Positions 1-10,880 of a DNA stretch of 64,000 nucleotides are shown in pieces. The notes under the pieces are model-generated. The model saw nothing but the letters and a program-made list of their open reading frames with translations, had not been told where the DNA came from and made no database searches. The translations under genes were made by a program, and so were the position numbers. Each line of letters opens with the position of its first letter. Position 1 is the stretch's first letter. Location: the NCBI GenBank assembly GCA_000349905.1, contig KB722761.1:193647-257646 (forward strand). Direction: 5' to 3'. This DNA comes from Volvariella volvacea V23. Taxonomy: Eukaryota > Basidiomycota > Agaricomycetes > Agaricales > Pluteaceae.

Positions 1-866
1 GCAGCCATATATGAAGAGGCCCTACAACACTTTGGGTCTCTTAATGAACAAGTTGATGCAGAAGTGGAGCTGCATAGAATTAAGATAAAGACAAGAAAGT
101 CGGTAGCAGAATTCAACCTACGGTGGAATTTAATAGTGGAGCTGTCAGGTTGGACAGGGAAGTGCTGGTTGCACTATATTGGGATGCCCTTACAGATGAA
201 ATCTTCGATTTATGCACAAATTCGGATCCTATCCCGATAACCTTGGAGGAGTGGAGGTCCAAAGCGGACTGGATGGATCAGGCCAAGCACACAAACATAG
301 CCTGCAATTTTAATAGAAGACAAACTCAACACACTACGTCCCAATTAAGACCACAGGGGACTAGTGTAATTCCAATGCAAAGGCTAGGAGGCATGGCGCA
401 GGCCCTCAGCCAATTACCTCGTGCACCCCAGTGGCAATCCCTGCCACCTCAACAACAGCGTCAACCAGCCCAGGGGTATACACCTCCAAAACACAACATT
501 AAAACCCCGTCAGGCACAACCTTCGGAGGCTGAGGCCAAGACATGGATATCAGAAGAACCCAGATGCCAGAAACGAGAACATGCCATATATGTAAGAAAC
601 CCAGGCACATTTTGTGGTACTGCCCTGATCGTAAAGATCAAAAACGACAACGGGCAGATATTTGGGAACTCGTCTCGTCCTGGACAGCTGAAGAAGCACA
701 GGCCATCTTTGAGGCCTTGCAACATACGAAGGAAAGCAGTGACACAGATTCAGGATTTGCCGCAGAACTTTGTCAACTTGACATAGCGGAATTGCATTAC
801 GACATCCTGGAGGTCATGAGCGAGTATCCTGAAGGGGGTACAGTTGAACCTCAAAAAAATTTTTGA
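1..866 (+). pseudogene. gag capsid/nucleocapsid region, broken
   Basis: Bases 1-150 read in frame 1 as a capsid-like helical segment. The match then shifts to frame 3 from about 123 (motif LVALYWDAL, then WRSKADWMDQ), so a frameshift lies around 120-165. Frame 3 is stopped by TGA at 531-533 but continues beyond it to a nucleocapsid zinc knuckle at about 582-623 with exact C-X2-C-X4-H-X4-C spacing (CHICKKPRHILWYC). The frame ends at TGA 864-866, where it overlaps the protease frame. Gag packages element RNA; this copy is non-functional because of the frameshift and the internal stop. Confidence 0.85.
857..866 (+). promoter_or_regulatory. putative -1 frameshift site between gag and pro
   Basis: The heptamer A-AAT-TTT (857-863) is in the gag reading frame and is followed directly by the gag stop TGA (864-866). 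A slip of -1 here leads straight into the protease frame (TTG-AGA-TCA). It fits the X-XXY-YYZ rule for programmed -1 frameshifting. I have not shown a downstream stem-loop or pseudoknot. Confidence 0.45.
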
Positions 867-1834
867 GATCACTCGGTGACGAGGGGCACTCGTCAAGTGA
901 TGCAGAGGAGTTGGAGAATTCATCTATTTATCGTTCGGAAGGACAATTGTTTTCTGATGCCTTTCTACGTAGACATACATTCGTGAATCCCGTAGCTACC
1001 GAACCCCTAGACGTTCCTATTTACAAAGTAGACTCTTTCTTGGATAACGATTCGGATAGTGAGGACAATGATGTAGAAAAGGACATTTCAGACAAAGGAG
1101 GTTCAACCCTTCCACAGTCCAATTTTTTACGTAGTTTTACTTTTAATAATTCTATTCTTGGGAATGGTTTGATGCCCAAGGGTTCGCCCCCACCTGAATG
1201 GCTCAAGCCAGGATCGATTCCTTGGCTCGTACGTAGTATACATTGTGATAACCCCATTCAATCAAAGGCAAATCTTTCCGATTACATTGGCACTCCAGTC
1301 CAGGAAATCGAGGACGAAGTGATTAATGAAATCCGCAAAGTCTCTTGGAGCCGAGGAGAGGCTCTACTCCAAAAATGTCTCCTTGATACGAATTACGTGC
1401 GCGGAACAACGGGCCGACAATTAAATGTTCCTTTAATTATTCGGAACCCTAAAACCCAAAACAGTCAACAGGTTAATGCCCTATTAGATTCAGGAAGTAC
1501 CGGATTGTGCATCTACCCTAATCTGGTACAAAAGCTAAAACTTAAACCTAAACTGTTAACAATCCCAGTCAAAGTCTATAACGCCGATGGCTCTGCCAAC
1601 AAATCCGGAGCAATCCGTGAATTTGTTACTGTCGAAATGCAAATAAGCAACCATCATAAAACCATTGATCTAGCAGTAGTGAATCTCGGATCCACCAACG
1701 TCTTCATTGGATTCAAGTGGTTAATTAAACATAACCCCATGATCGATTGGCAGACCAGCGATATCTTCCTGAAAAGGTGCCCCGAATCCTGTAAACAGGA
1801 ACAACAAGAACTCCGGTTTTGTCAGGGCTCATAA
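863..1834 (+). pseudogene. retropepsin (protease) ORF of the gypsy element
   Basis: This is an open frame in -1 register relative to gag. It holds the retropepsin active-site motif ALLDSGSTGL at about 1479-1508, and a later segment (VFIGFKWLIKHNP, then IDWQTSDI) that matches the region following the protease fold in Ty3/gypsy polyproteins. The frame overlaps the end of gag by a few bases at a slippery run, suggesting that it was made as a gag-pro fusion. It ends at TAA 1832-1834, before RT, so the polyprotein is interrupted here. Catalysis would need dimerisation around the single Asp of DSG, which is present. Confidence 0.8.
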
Positions 1835-3434
1835 GAGCCCTCGACATAAACACCTGATATTCTGATGCCCACCAAGCGTCTACATCTCATCAACAAGCGC
1901 TTACTCAGCGTTTACACCCACATTGATGCCCACCAAGCGTCTCTATTATCTCATTTTCCTTTCTTTCTTTCTTCTTTTTTTGATACACCCTTTTCACTAT
2001 ATCTTTGATACTGTTACGGGACAACTGACCAACAAGGGATCTTGCAGGAGAAGAGTCACAATGCTGGGGTTGAGCGTACTCAGATGATGGTGGTATCAGT
2101 CTAAGAAACAGAATTGATTGATCTGGAGAGTGAAACCCAGAGATACAAGCCTTATATACATGAAGGTTATATGTACGTGTTTGTTATTGTTTGTAGTGCA
2201 TTGACTAATCGATCTACCAGCCTGATGAAAGTCATGTGACTACTTAGGGGTCCAATAGCTAAGTATAGTACCGTGTACATAACTAGAAGTATTCTAGGAT
2301 ATTCTACAAGGTACAACATATAACATAAGTCATGATGTAATCAGAGATCTACCAAAAGTTCTAAAGTATTCTGGAACCAACTATTGTTGTCATAATAGAT
2401 GATGACTAAAGAATGTCGATGAAAGGTATGAAATACAGTAAGTGCTTATGCTAGCGCATTATGAGTAACTGCCCAAGGTGTCTAGGGACACTTGGGGTAT
2501 AACCTAAGGGTTAACCATTCTAGGCGCTTAAGGCTTGACTAGCGCTTAAGGTATGAGGGTGTCTATGAGACAGCCACTAGGTAGTAGCAACTTAGTATAT
2601 CTAAGGCTTATAACCAGCGCTTAGAATACAAGAGTGTGAAGACATTTAGGAGTGTTACTACTAGGGCATATAGTGTAACCTAGAAGGTGGTAACCACTTA
2701 TAATGTCCAAGGTAAAGTTGTTACTTGTGTTATAAGGACAACTAAGCTTAACGATGAGTGCTAAGAAGGCGTGAGGTGATAAGAAGGAAGGAGTAATCGG
2801 ATGTTGATGATATAATCATGCAACAAATATGACCAAACATAGAAAACCGTGACAGATACATAATACACATTACCCCATCTTCCTTTTTACTCATCATCAT
2901 CACCTACACACATCCATTTACCTGTACCCTACACCCTCATCTACGATACCCGTTCTATCCTATCTGTCCCCGTTTCCCATTTATGGTATACCCTTTGTTT
3001 TGTATTGAGTCCGATGATCTGATCGTGTTCTAGATGAACATGTGTTGAGTCAGACGACCAGTTATGATTTCATATGACTCCGTCCATTTCCCACATTAAC
3101 TGCACATGACACGGGCTTACGCGTACATGCCGACCCAGCTTACACGTCCCCTGGTCTGTGCGCTACATTCTTCGCTCAGGACTCCCACTTTGATATATTC
3201 ATTCCTACCCCCCCACTTCTCCTCACCCAGGAGATTATATCCTTTTATTTATCTTTATTTATCTTCGAGTAGTATATATACTGTACTGCTCTTGCCACCT
3301 ATTCCCCAGCTTTAAAGATTCTTCGCTTGGGAATAGGTAAGCATACAAGCTAGTCTCTTCTTCACTCATACCTTTACTTATTATTCTTTGCTTGAGAATA
3401 GAATCTGAGAATTCGCTTTTTCTCCAACAGGTTT
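1835..3434 (+). other. interval between protease and RT, no coding match
   Basis: This 1.6 kb separates protease from RT, far longer than the usual linker. It contains a 19-bp direct repeat at 1863-1881 and 1924-1942, a pyrimidine-rich stretch around 1940-2000, the solo LTR (2012-2854), and more pyrimidine-rich sequence. Two near-identical segments (ATTCTTCGCTTGGGAATAG near 3318 and ATTCTTTGCTTGAGAATAG near 3383) precede a splice-like GTAAGC (3337) and CAACAG (about 3430). The RT frame opens just after. I see no protein match within it. Confidence 0.5.
2012..2854 (+). mobile_element. solo LTR with 5-bp target duplication
   Basis: The 843-bp sequence starts TGTTACGG and ends CCGTGACA, an imperfect terminal inverted repeat with canonical TG...CA ends. 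It is flanked by a perfect direct repeat GATAC (2007-2011 and 2855-2859). No gag or pol is inside. This is the signature of an LTR retrotransposon that inserted and then recombined between its two LTRs. It lies within the older gypsy element and is therefore younger. The strand is unknown; plus is assigned only by the TG...CA reading, which is symmetric. Confidence 0.85.
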
Positions 3435-6434
3435 TTGGACTCTTGCGAAGAAACCCTACCCCAACCGTACTCAGATATTCGTTATACCAATGATGATAAA
3501 CCCCTTCCATATCTGAGTCACATGTATCTTCGCAAGAATAATATTAAACCCATGAATCCATCACTGGAAATGCCCAAATACGTGCGCCCCTATGCAGATG
3601 TATTTTCTGAGCAGGACTTCGAAACGTTACCAGAAAAAAGACCCTGGGACCATGCCATTGATCTCATTCCCGGGTCAAAACCAAAGGACTGTGGAATCTA
3701 TCCGTTAAACCCCGAAGAACAGAAAGCACTAGATGAGTTCATCAATACGAATCTAAAGTCAAGACGTATTAGACTGTCTAAATCCCCTATGGCTTCACCC
3801 TTTTTCTTTATTAAAAAGAAGGATGGGGGATTACATCCTGTACAAGATTATCAGAAGCTTAATAAAATGACCATTAAAAATAAATACCCGCTTCCATTAA
3901 TCCAAGAACTTATCGACAAAGTCAAACACTCTAAAGTCTTTACAAAGTTTGATGTGCGCTGGGGTTATAATAACATCCATATCAAGGAAGGAGACGAATG
4001 GAAAGCTGTGTTCAAGACCAACCAAGGGTTATTCGAACCGACCGTTATGTTCTTTGGCCTTACCAATTCACCAGCAACATTCCAGACATTCATGAACCAT
4101 ATCTTTAGGGATTTAGTTAATGAAGGACACATCATTGTATACATCGACGACATACTCATCTTTACCAAAGATGCAGAAACACATCGACAAGTCGTCAAAC
4201 ATGTCCTTGAAGTGCTGAGAGAACATAAATTATACCTTAAACTCTCAAAATGCTTCTTCAAAGTCCCTGAAGTTGAATACCTGAGATGTATCATGGGCCA
4301 AGGGATGGTTCAGATGGATCCAAAGAAGGTCGAAGCAGTAAAAGGCTGGCCAGTATCCAAAACAAAGAAACAATTACAGTCATTCTTGGGGTTCTGTAAT
4401 TATTATCGCCGATTCATCCAAGATTTCTCTAAACATGCTAAACCACTTACCCATCTCACAGGTAATATGGAGTTCGTATGGACAGACGAGCAGCAAAAGG
4501 CCTTCGAATCCATTAGAGACAAAATCTGTGAAGAGCCTATACTCCACATTCCCCAGAGCGAAGGCAAATTCTGTGTAGAAGCCGACTCATCGGAATTTGC
4601 AAATGGAGGGATCTTAAGTCAATTCATAAATGGGCAATAACAACCAATTGCATTCCATTCCAAGTCATTATCTCCCACCGAACGCAATTACAAGATATAC
4701 GACAAGGAACTCCTCGCCATTATGCAAGCCCTAGAGGATTGGCGACAATACCTTGTTGGAACCCCAGAACCATTTGAAATATGGACGGACCATCAAAACC
4801 TGACCTACTTCAGGGAACCAAAGAAATTAAATCGTCGTCAGGCTAGATGGGTTACAAAACTGGCTGATTACTCATTCACATTACATCATAAGCCAGGATT
4901 GTCCATGAGGAAGGCCGATGCCTTGTCAAGACGTAGCGATTATGACCGCGGAGAAGACGATAATGTGGATGTGGTACTTCTGAAGCCTGAAATGTTCATA
5001 TGGGCTATTGAGGTTGAAGGGCTAAACCTCGTATGGATCAAGAAGATCATGGAGAATAGCAACTATGATACCTCAGTGTTAAGGACCGCTCAAAATAAGG
5101 AAAAAGAATGGGAATCAACCAGAAAACTTCACAGCTGGCTAGGTCGCGTGGTAGTGCCAAAAGACCAAACACTCCGCACTGAAATTATCTAAGCCCATCA
5201 CAATCCTCCCACCCTAGGCCACCCTGGTCTTTACAGAACCATAGAACAAATTCAACGCAACTGGTGGTGGCCAGGTATTCGTCGTGATGTGCAAAAGTAC
5301 ATTGACGGCTGTGAGGAGTGCGCATGCACTAAGTTCTCATCCCAACGCCCAAGTACCAAGATGTCGCCAATGGAAAACCCTACTAGACCCTGGGAAGTTG
5401 TTCATGTGGACCTCATCAGCCCATTCCCAGAGTCCAATAGATATGCTTTGATTGCTACATTCATCGACCATCATTCAAAGCAAATCCATCTTGTGCCGAC
5501 ATATGAAAACACAACTAGCAAAGATATGGCACAACTATATAGAGATAACATTTTCAAACTCCATGGGATCCCACGGAAAATAGTATCAGACCGAGGAAAG
5601 CAATTCAAGAGCGACTTTATGCATTCACTCTACTCCCTTCTTGGCATCGAACCCAATTACTCTACAGCTTGGCATCCCCAAACCAACAGTCAAGCTGAGC
5701 AGCTTAATCAATATGTTGAACAATACTTACACCTATATGTTGATTACCGCTAAGAAAATTGGGTCGAATGGTTAGCTATCGCTGAGTTCACCTATAATGA
5801 TAGGGAGAATGCGAGTACCGGTAAAACACCCTTCTTCATCAACCATGGAATACACCTGTACAAAGGCATCGAAGCACCACGAGAACCCGATTCCTGGAAT
5901 GAGGACGCCAATACCTTCACAAGCAAGATGGCTGAAATACACACTAAATGCAAGGCGGTGTTAGATCGTTCCAGTGAACTTATTAAATGATACTACAACC
6001 GCTATCACGATACACCTCCACAATACCAACCCGGAGATAAGGTCTGGTTGATTGGCACCAACATTAAGACCAATCGACCGAACAAGAAATTGTCAGACCG
6101 TCAATTAGGTCCCCTAACAGTTATATCCAAAAAGAGGTCTTCAGCATATGAATTGGATATCCCGCAGCAATAAAAATCAAAAGGGATTCATCCAATTTTC
6201 AACGAGGTGCTATTACAACCATACCAAGAACCCTCTTTCCCCAACCAATGACGAAACACGCAACAACTCCCTGAGGCAGAAGACAAAAAGGAAATTGATG
6301 ATATCACTGCCTACAGAGTTAAGGGTTGGGGACGTCACAAGGAGTTCTGGTACCAAGTGCATTACAAAGACGATGATGATAATGATGATGAAAATAATTG
6401 GTTCCCGCGATCTGAGCTTATCAAGACTGCTTGA
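3435..6434 (+). pseudogene. pol: RT, RNase H, integrase, chromodomain
   Basis: The RT portion is intact to 4637: the palm motif FTKFDVRWGYNNI is near 3945 and the catalytic box YIDD at 4140-4151. RNase H begins around 4555 (VEADSSEFANGG) and is split by TAA at 4638; in-frame sequence continues through the tether motif IWTDHQNL. After TAA 5190 comes the integrase HHCC zinc domain (GCEECACTK), then the DDE core (HVDLISPFPE, VSDRGKQFKS, then AEQLNQ). TAA 5751 and TGA 5988 break the C-terminal region that holds the GPY/F-like segment (DRQLGPLTVI). Past TAA 6171 and TGA 6249, an acidic chromodomain-like segment (YRVKGWGRHKEFWYQV ... WFPRSEL) ends at TGA 6432. All pieces are in one frame, so the damage is nonsense, not indel. 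Confidence 0.9.
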
Positions 6435-6542
6435 TCGATCGTTATCGACTTTGAAAAGCGACATAAGGCCGAACTGCGAGCAGAGGCAAAGGAACAAAAT
6501 ATTAAAAGTCCCATTTAACCGGTGCTTGGGACAACTGCCTTT

Positions 6543-6552
6543 GAAGGGGGGG
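6543..6552 (+). other. polypurine tract next to the 3' LTR
   Basis: A purine run GAAGGGGGGG lies after the last pol sequence and directly before TGATGTCA. This is the expected arrangement for the plus-strand primer of an LTR element. Confidence 0.5.
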
Positions 6553-7014
6553 TGATGTCAAGGATCGTATTCTTATTCCCTATTTATTCTCTGATTATTT
6601 AATATTGACTTATATTTTCTTTTCTTCAAGCGCCAGGGACCACATGACTTGCTTACTTAATTCAGATTAGATTAGATTACATCTTGATCACATGATGCAT
6701 TACCTTTTGAGCCACCTTCGGAGGTTTCGGACATCAAGATATTCTCGGTGGTGTCATTAGTCTTGGAGCCATCATCCTGGCTCATGGCTTATCTCTACCC
6801 AATGGGATCTTAGCGATACCGGACACTGGTGATGTCATCATGAGGCCATAGATAAATACCCGTAGAATAGTCTGGAATAGTATAAACATGTACATATGGA
6901 CTCTGGTGAATATATACGTGGGCTTGGTTGGCTCTGGGGGTTTTCCTCAGTTTTGACCTTGTCTACTCTGCCGAGCTAGCTTTGTCTCAGAGACTCCAGC
7001 GCAACCTGAACTTA
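6553..7014 (+). repeat. probable 3' LTR of the gypsy element
   Basis: Sequence after the polypurine tract starts with TG, has no coding match, and carries a TATA-like GATAAATACC near 6850. That is followed by a pyrimidine-rich stretch, as in a U3-R-U5 layout. The right end is uncertain: a CA dinucleotide ends a possible boundary at about 7014, but the 5' LTR needed to confirm it is outside the window. Confidence 0.4.
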
Positions 7015-7255
7015 CAGGCTACTAAGAGGTGAGTATGCGTCATTAGGATTCTTGTATCCATCTCGTCTCCCTTGCCAGCTGGTAGTGAGAGTTTTTCGCA
7101 ACCATGCCACCGGTAATACCTGGGCACCGCCGTGTGGGTGATCCCTTGTAGTAGGCCCATCTGACAACATGTAAAGATGTGCACCGAGTAGTTGATGTTT
7201 TTCTTCTCTTTTTCATATTTATTGTTTCGTGTGTTGTCTTTGGGGCCAAGCGCCC

Positions 7256-8411
7256 TCGTCGCTGACAACGTAGCCACACTCCGGAGGGAGCTCGACGAAG
7301 TTGTACAGTCTGATCCATGGCTTTCCATCTTCCCGCCCGGTTCGACGTATTTCGACACGTGGCAGCAAATGAACCAATACCATCTTGATAAGTATCCGTT
7401 CCTGTTCGATGCACGACTTGGGATGAGGGATGAGGAGCTGGTTAGCATGCTGCTCGACGTCAATGCCACAATCGGTTCAGTTGTGGCCACTGTCGTAGGA
7501 CTGCTGGGTAATACCAGAATACACAGAACGGTGGTACCGCAGGGAACGGGAAACGCATTTGAACAGCACAAGATTTTATCACATCGATTCCTCCTGCTGA
7601 TACATGGTACGGTCGGCCATTATACCCCAGCGAGGGGTTCTGATGGCCAAGCGGAAGTGCATCCAGTCCACATAGCGCTGCAAGCAACCTTAATCTGGAG
7701 CGCTCGATCTTTACTAGATGCGTGGTGCATCTCCAGCTCAGAAATTGATAGCGGTTTTCGCCTCGTTGTGGCAAGATTAGAAAAAGAAGGTGGGTCATAT
7801 CAATTTGCTTATTGCAGTACTTCGTTGAGCCCTTGATCAGCGTGTGCGCCTTGTTAATGATTTTGATATAATTGACTTACAACCATTCTCGCACGATCGA
7901 CAGAACAGCCCAGCCCCATCCGGAGATGGAAAGCATTGACGCATATTGAGCTCCAGTCAGTGGTCGGTGACGAAACTACCGACCTTCATTGCTGTGCAAA
8001 TCTCCTATGGCAGGGGATATCTGCGATCCTCTCTTATTGTGGCTGGGATCCAGACACCCTTTTGCCTAGCTCACAGGGATCTGGCTCGGCGAACATCAAA
8101 GCTCGAATCGGAACTGCTTGAGTCGGGAACCAAGGTGCTTCAACTTAACCGGGCATTAGCATCTGAGAACTACAGATCAGAAGCTACAGTAATCTGGCTG
8201 GAGGCGGATTTTTGGTTAATTTTCAACAGGTAATCCCATTCACTTTGACCTCAAGTCAAAGCGGAAGCGGATTACTGGTTACACCAAATTATTCTAACGC
8301 TATTGGTTCGTACTCAAGCCAGGTGGTGTGCACCGTAGAGCTAGGATTGCGCGTGAAAGAGATGCACCAAGAGCCTACGATTTTGCAGGCCAAGGTGATA
8401 GCGGCGCCCTG
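7256..8411 (+). pseudogene. unknown-family copy A, 5' truncated and frameshifted
   Basis: Copy A is closely similar to the intact copy at 16088-17528 (shared NVATLRRELDEVV / TMATLRRELDEVV, VHPVHIALQATL, SVVGDETTDLHCCANLL). The coiled-coil N-terminal exon and the start of the second exon are missing; homology begins near 7256, just downstream of the retroelement. The intron at about 7791-7904 (GTGGGT...GACAG) is at the same place as in the intact copy. In the last exon a 5-bp net deletion near 8093 and a 1-bp deletion near 8207 shift the frame twice, so the C-terminus (ending KVIAAP) is split over three frames. It is almost certainly non-functional. The family itself is not recognised. Confidence 0.8.
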
Positions 8412-8540
8412 ATATGCTAAGCATTCGCGTCATACACTGAGTGGTGCTTAGGCTGCCGGTGTCGCCACATGGATTCATGCGGTATAACGGCTCTGATAAC
8501 TTTATGACTTCTGTATGTAGCATTAGATTCGTCAAATCAA

Positions 8541-8756
8541 CTGAAATTGGCCTTCCCTATACCCCTCTATACCACCTGGACCGTGGAACGGTTTGAGGAT
8601 TATCACTCGATCAGTAAGAGCGAGGCTACTCGTTCTACGATAGAACTTGAGGTAGAAAGGGACGGGATTCCATGTGTTCTAGAGTATAGAAAGGGCCATG
8701 TTTGCCAGATAGCAAACAAAATATTAAGTTCGAATTTGATCAGAGCAGGCCAATGA
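8541..8756 (+). pseudogene. unknown-family C-terminal scrap
   Basis: A short frame holds SISKSEA...STIELEVERDG, which aligns with SISKAGA...CTMELGVKMDG near the end of the intact copy at 10881-12169. No other part of the gene is recognisable around it. It is read as the remnant of a further tandem copy immediately downstream of copy A. The match is short, so this is tentative. Confidence 0.45.
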
Positions 8757-9285
8757 GTTGGGTATAATTGCACATGTTAAAGAAGTGAATATATACGTAA
8801 CGAGTTAATGACAAAAGTGTTAAAATACATCACCGACATCTATATTCCGAAGCTGATGGACATTGCGACTGCATTATGTCAAGAGAATACACATAAAGTC
8901 TTGGCCTTCAGGATTTTTGGCTATTTATGCATTTCCTGTACGCTCAATCCAAGTTCTACTGTGCACAAAACCGAACCAGTGCGCTGTGTTCCGTCATCAA
9001 GCGTCACCACCAATGCACCTCTACTTCGACCAGGCGCCAAGATGAGCTGAACTAGCTCCTTGGAGTCTATTGGGGCGTTGGCTGAGCACTATATGATTCG
9101 TGCTTCCGACCTGTGATTTCCTGATCCCAGGGCGCGGTTCAATCAAAGAACATTGGTCCCTAGGTCAAGGACCTTCCTCTCTAACTCGTTTCTACTGCTT
9201 GCGGAAAAACAGTTGAAATGGGAGCTTGGATCTCAGCCTACGAAAGCGTTATGGATATCCCGTCCCATAGACTCCGTTGAGCTTC

Positions 9286-9400
9286 ATAGAGCAGCCACAC
9301 ACGGCACGTCGATGGAAATCCTTGACGCATTTAAGTATACGTTCGATTATTGGTGACGAAGAAGTCGACCTTCAATGTTGTACTCGAAGTGCGACGGATG
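9286..9400 (+). pseudogene. unknown-family exon 3 fragment, foldback partner
   Basis: After a splice-like ...CATAG the plus strand reads EQPHTARRWKSLTH and then IIGDEEVDLQCC, matching exon 3 of the intact copy (EQPHIIRRWKAFTH, VVGDETTDLHCC). Similarity ends near 9395, where the next recognisable sequence is exon 2 of the same family on the opposite strand. So exon 3 and exon 2 of one copy now point toward each other. Confidence 0.65.
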
Positions 9401-9418
9401 CATTACTAATGGAACTTA

Positions 9419-10294
9419 CCTTCGCCTGTTACCTTGCCGAAAATGGCTTGAATATTGCTATTGATTGTGGGTTAGAGATGCACCACGACTCAGCAAGCAT
9501 CTTAGAGCTCCAAGCCAAAATGGCTTGAAGTGCGATGTAGACGGAATGCACCTCAACTTGCTGGCTATCACCAGCACTTTGAGCTGGAACATACTGACTC
9601 GCTACATTCTTAAACAGTAGGAGCAGTCACAACGAGAGAATCTCGTAACTCTCAAAAACGTCGGCTCCCAGCGAGTGTGTTTGGTTCGATTGTGACGTTT
9701 CGGTGCTGTGCAATGCCCCAATAACACATCCCACAAACAGAACCGATCGCGCTATTAACCTCCATCACCATCCCAGCCAGCTCTTCATCCTTTAATTCTT
9801 GATGCACGTTGAACAAGAGCGGATACTTATCAAAGTCAACTCGATATGTGCGTCCCCACGTGTCCAGATATGCTGCAGCAGAAGAGAATGTAGACAGTGC
9901 TGGCTGGGACTCTATGAGGCTATCAAGCTCCTTCAGCATCGTGGTTATATTGCTGCAGAGCGTAGTTGTTTTTTTCCAGTCTTCTTGTTGACGTCTCCCT
10001 TCCTCGCTTGCTTGATCAACCTTGGCCGCCCATTCCTTGATAGTTCGTTGACGCGATCAAGATCCTATATACGGCAATAAAAAGTCAGTCGGCTTCTTAA
10101 ACTGTAACGGCTATACACACCTCTTGCGTTTCTGATGTCGCTCCTGTTTCTACTACCTCGCTCTGCACTCCTAAAAGTGATTCCGCTTTAAAAATCAGGC
10201 TCTTGCGGATACTATCAGGCCTCTGTTTCTGCCCTCGAGGACACCAATGCGGCTGACGCGGATCGACAGCTTGAAAGAAAAATTGTGAAGCCAT
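9419..10294 (-). pseudogene. unknown-family copy, inverted exons 1-2, frameshifted
   Basis: Read on the minus strand from ATG at 10294, exon 1 begins MASQ like the intact copy (MASQLLTP) and ends at a GTGTGT donor near 10120. Exon 2 begins near 10063 with DLDRVNEL, but a deletion shifts the frame before KEWAAKVDQASEE (the coiled coil). It then runs through LDTWGRTYRVDFDKYPLLF and AIGSVCG. A further frame change falls near 9650, then VHSVYIALQAILAWSSKM and WCISNP, and a last shift leads to the exon 2 donor GAAG|GTAAG near 9419. At least three frameshifts make it dead. The start is divergent from the intact copy at 10881. Confidence 0.75.
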
Positions 10295-10880
10295 GCAACG
10301 CCCTGAGAGTCAGATTTGTCGAGTCTTGAACATGGTAGATGCTCGACATTCATATAAAAGGATAACAATAGGCTGATTTGTGGGCGTCAGCAATTGTTCC
10401 GTATAGAAAACCGTGAGAAAACTTAGGTCTTGTAGTCATTCTCTCTTGTCCTCGTCGCTCACTTTCATTCTGCCATAGGTTACCCTTTCCCAGTATCATT
10501 TCCCGAGACTTTCAAGCGTCTTGAGTACCAATGGATCGAACCCAAGGGAGTGAACGTGAAAGAAATGAAGAAAGCGTGACACCATGGCCTCATAGGGCGG
10601 GCGGTACGTTCTCGATCTATGCACTAAAGCTGTGGCTTGATCGTGTGTTTCCCGGCGTGCAGGTTTGCATGTCACGCCGTACAGAGTGCAAGTTTCTCTA
10701 GGTGCGGTTCGCAATCTGAGTGCTGCCAGCAACCCCCCACCGTCGATTGCACAACATTTTGAGCCCGTTTGCGCGCATAAAGGAGAAAAAGGCAAAGTCC
10801 AGTTTGGAGGTATTTTTGAATCTCATCATATCGCTCGCGGGATTGAATTGTAACAGGGCCGCCAGAAAAGGGCAGCCAAT

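Larger units (their letters stand above)
1..7014 (+). mobile_element. Ty3/gypsy chromovirus, decayed, 5' part outside window
   Basis: Domain order on the plus strand is gag, CCHC zinc knuckle, aspartic protease, reverse transcriptase, RNase H, integrase and chromodomain, which is the Ty3/gypsy order; the terminal chromodomain marks a chromovirus. The window opens inside gag, so no 5' LTR is visible. Most of pol lies in one frame and is broken by in-frame stops at 4638, 5190, 5751, 5988, 6171 and 6249, with a further stop at 6432 near the C-terminus. About 1.6 kb separates protease and RT and holds a solo LTR. A polypurine run at 6543-6552 precedes the probable 3' LTR. The element cannot encode a full polyprotein. 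The right-hand limit (about 7014) is a guess because there is no second LTR to compare. Confidence 0.9.

Noticed and set aside
6987..7571. 194-codon minus-strand frame
   Set aside because: It is antisense to the LTR flank and copy A, whose plus strand has clear homology to an intact gene.
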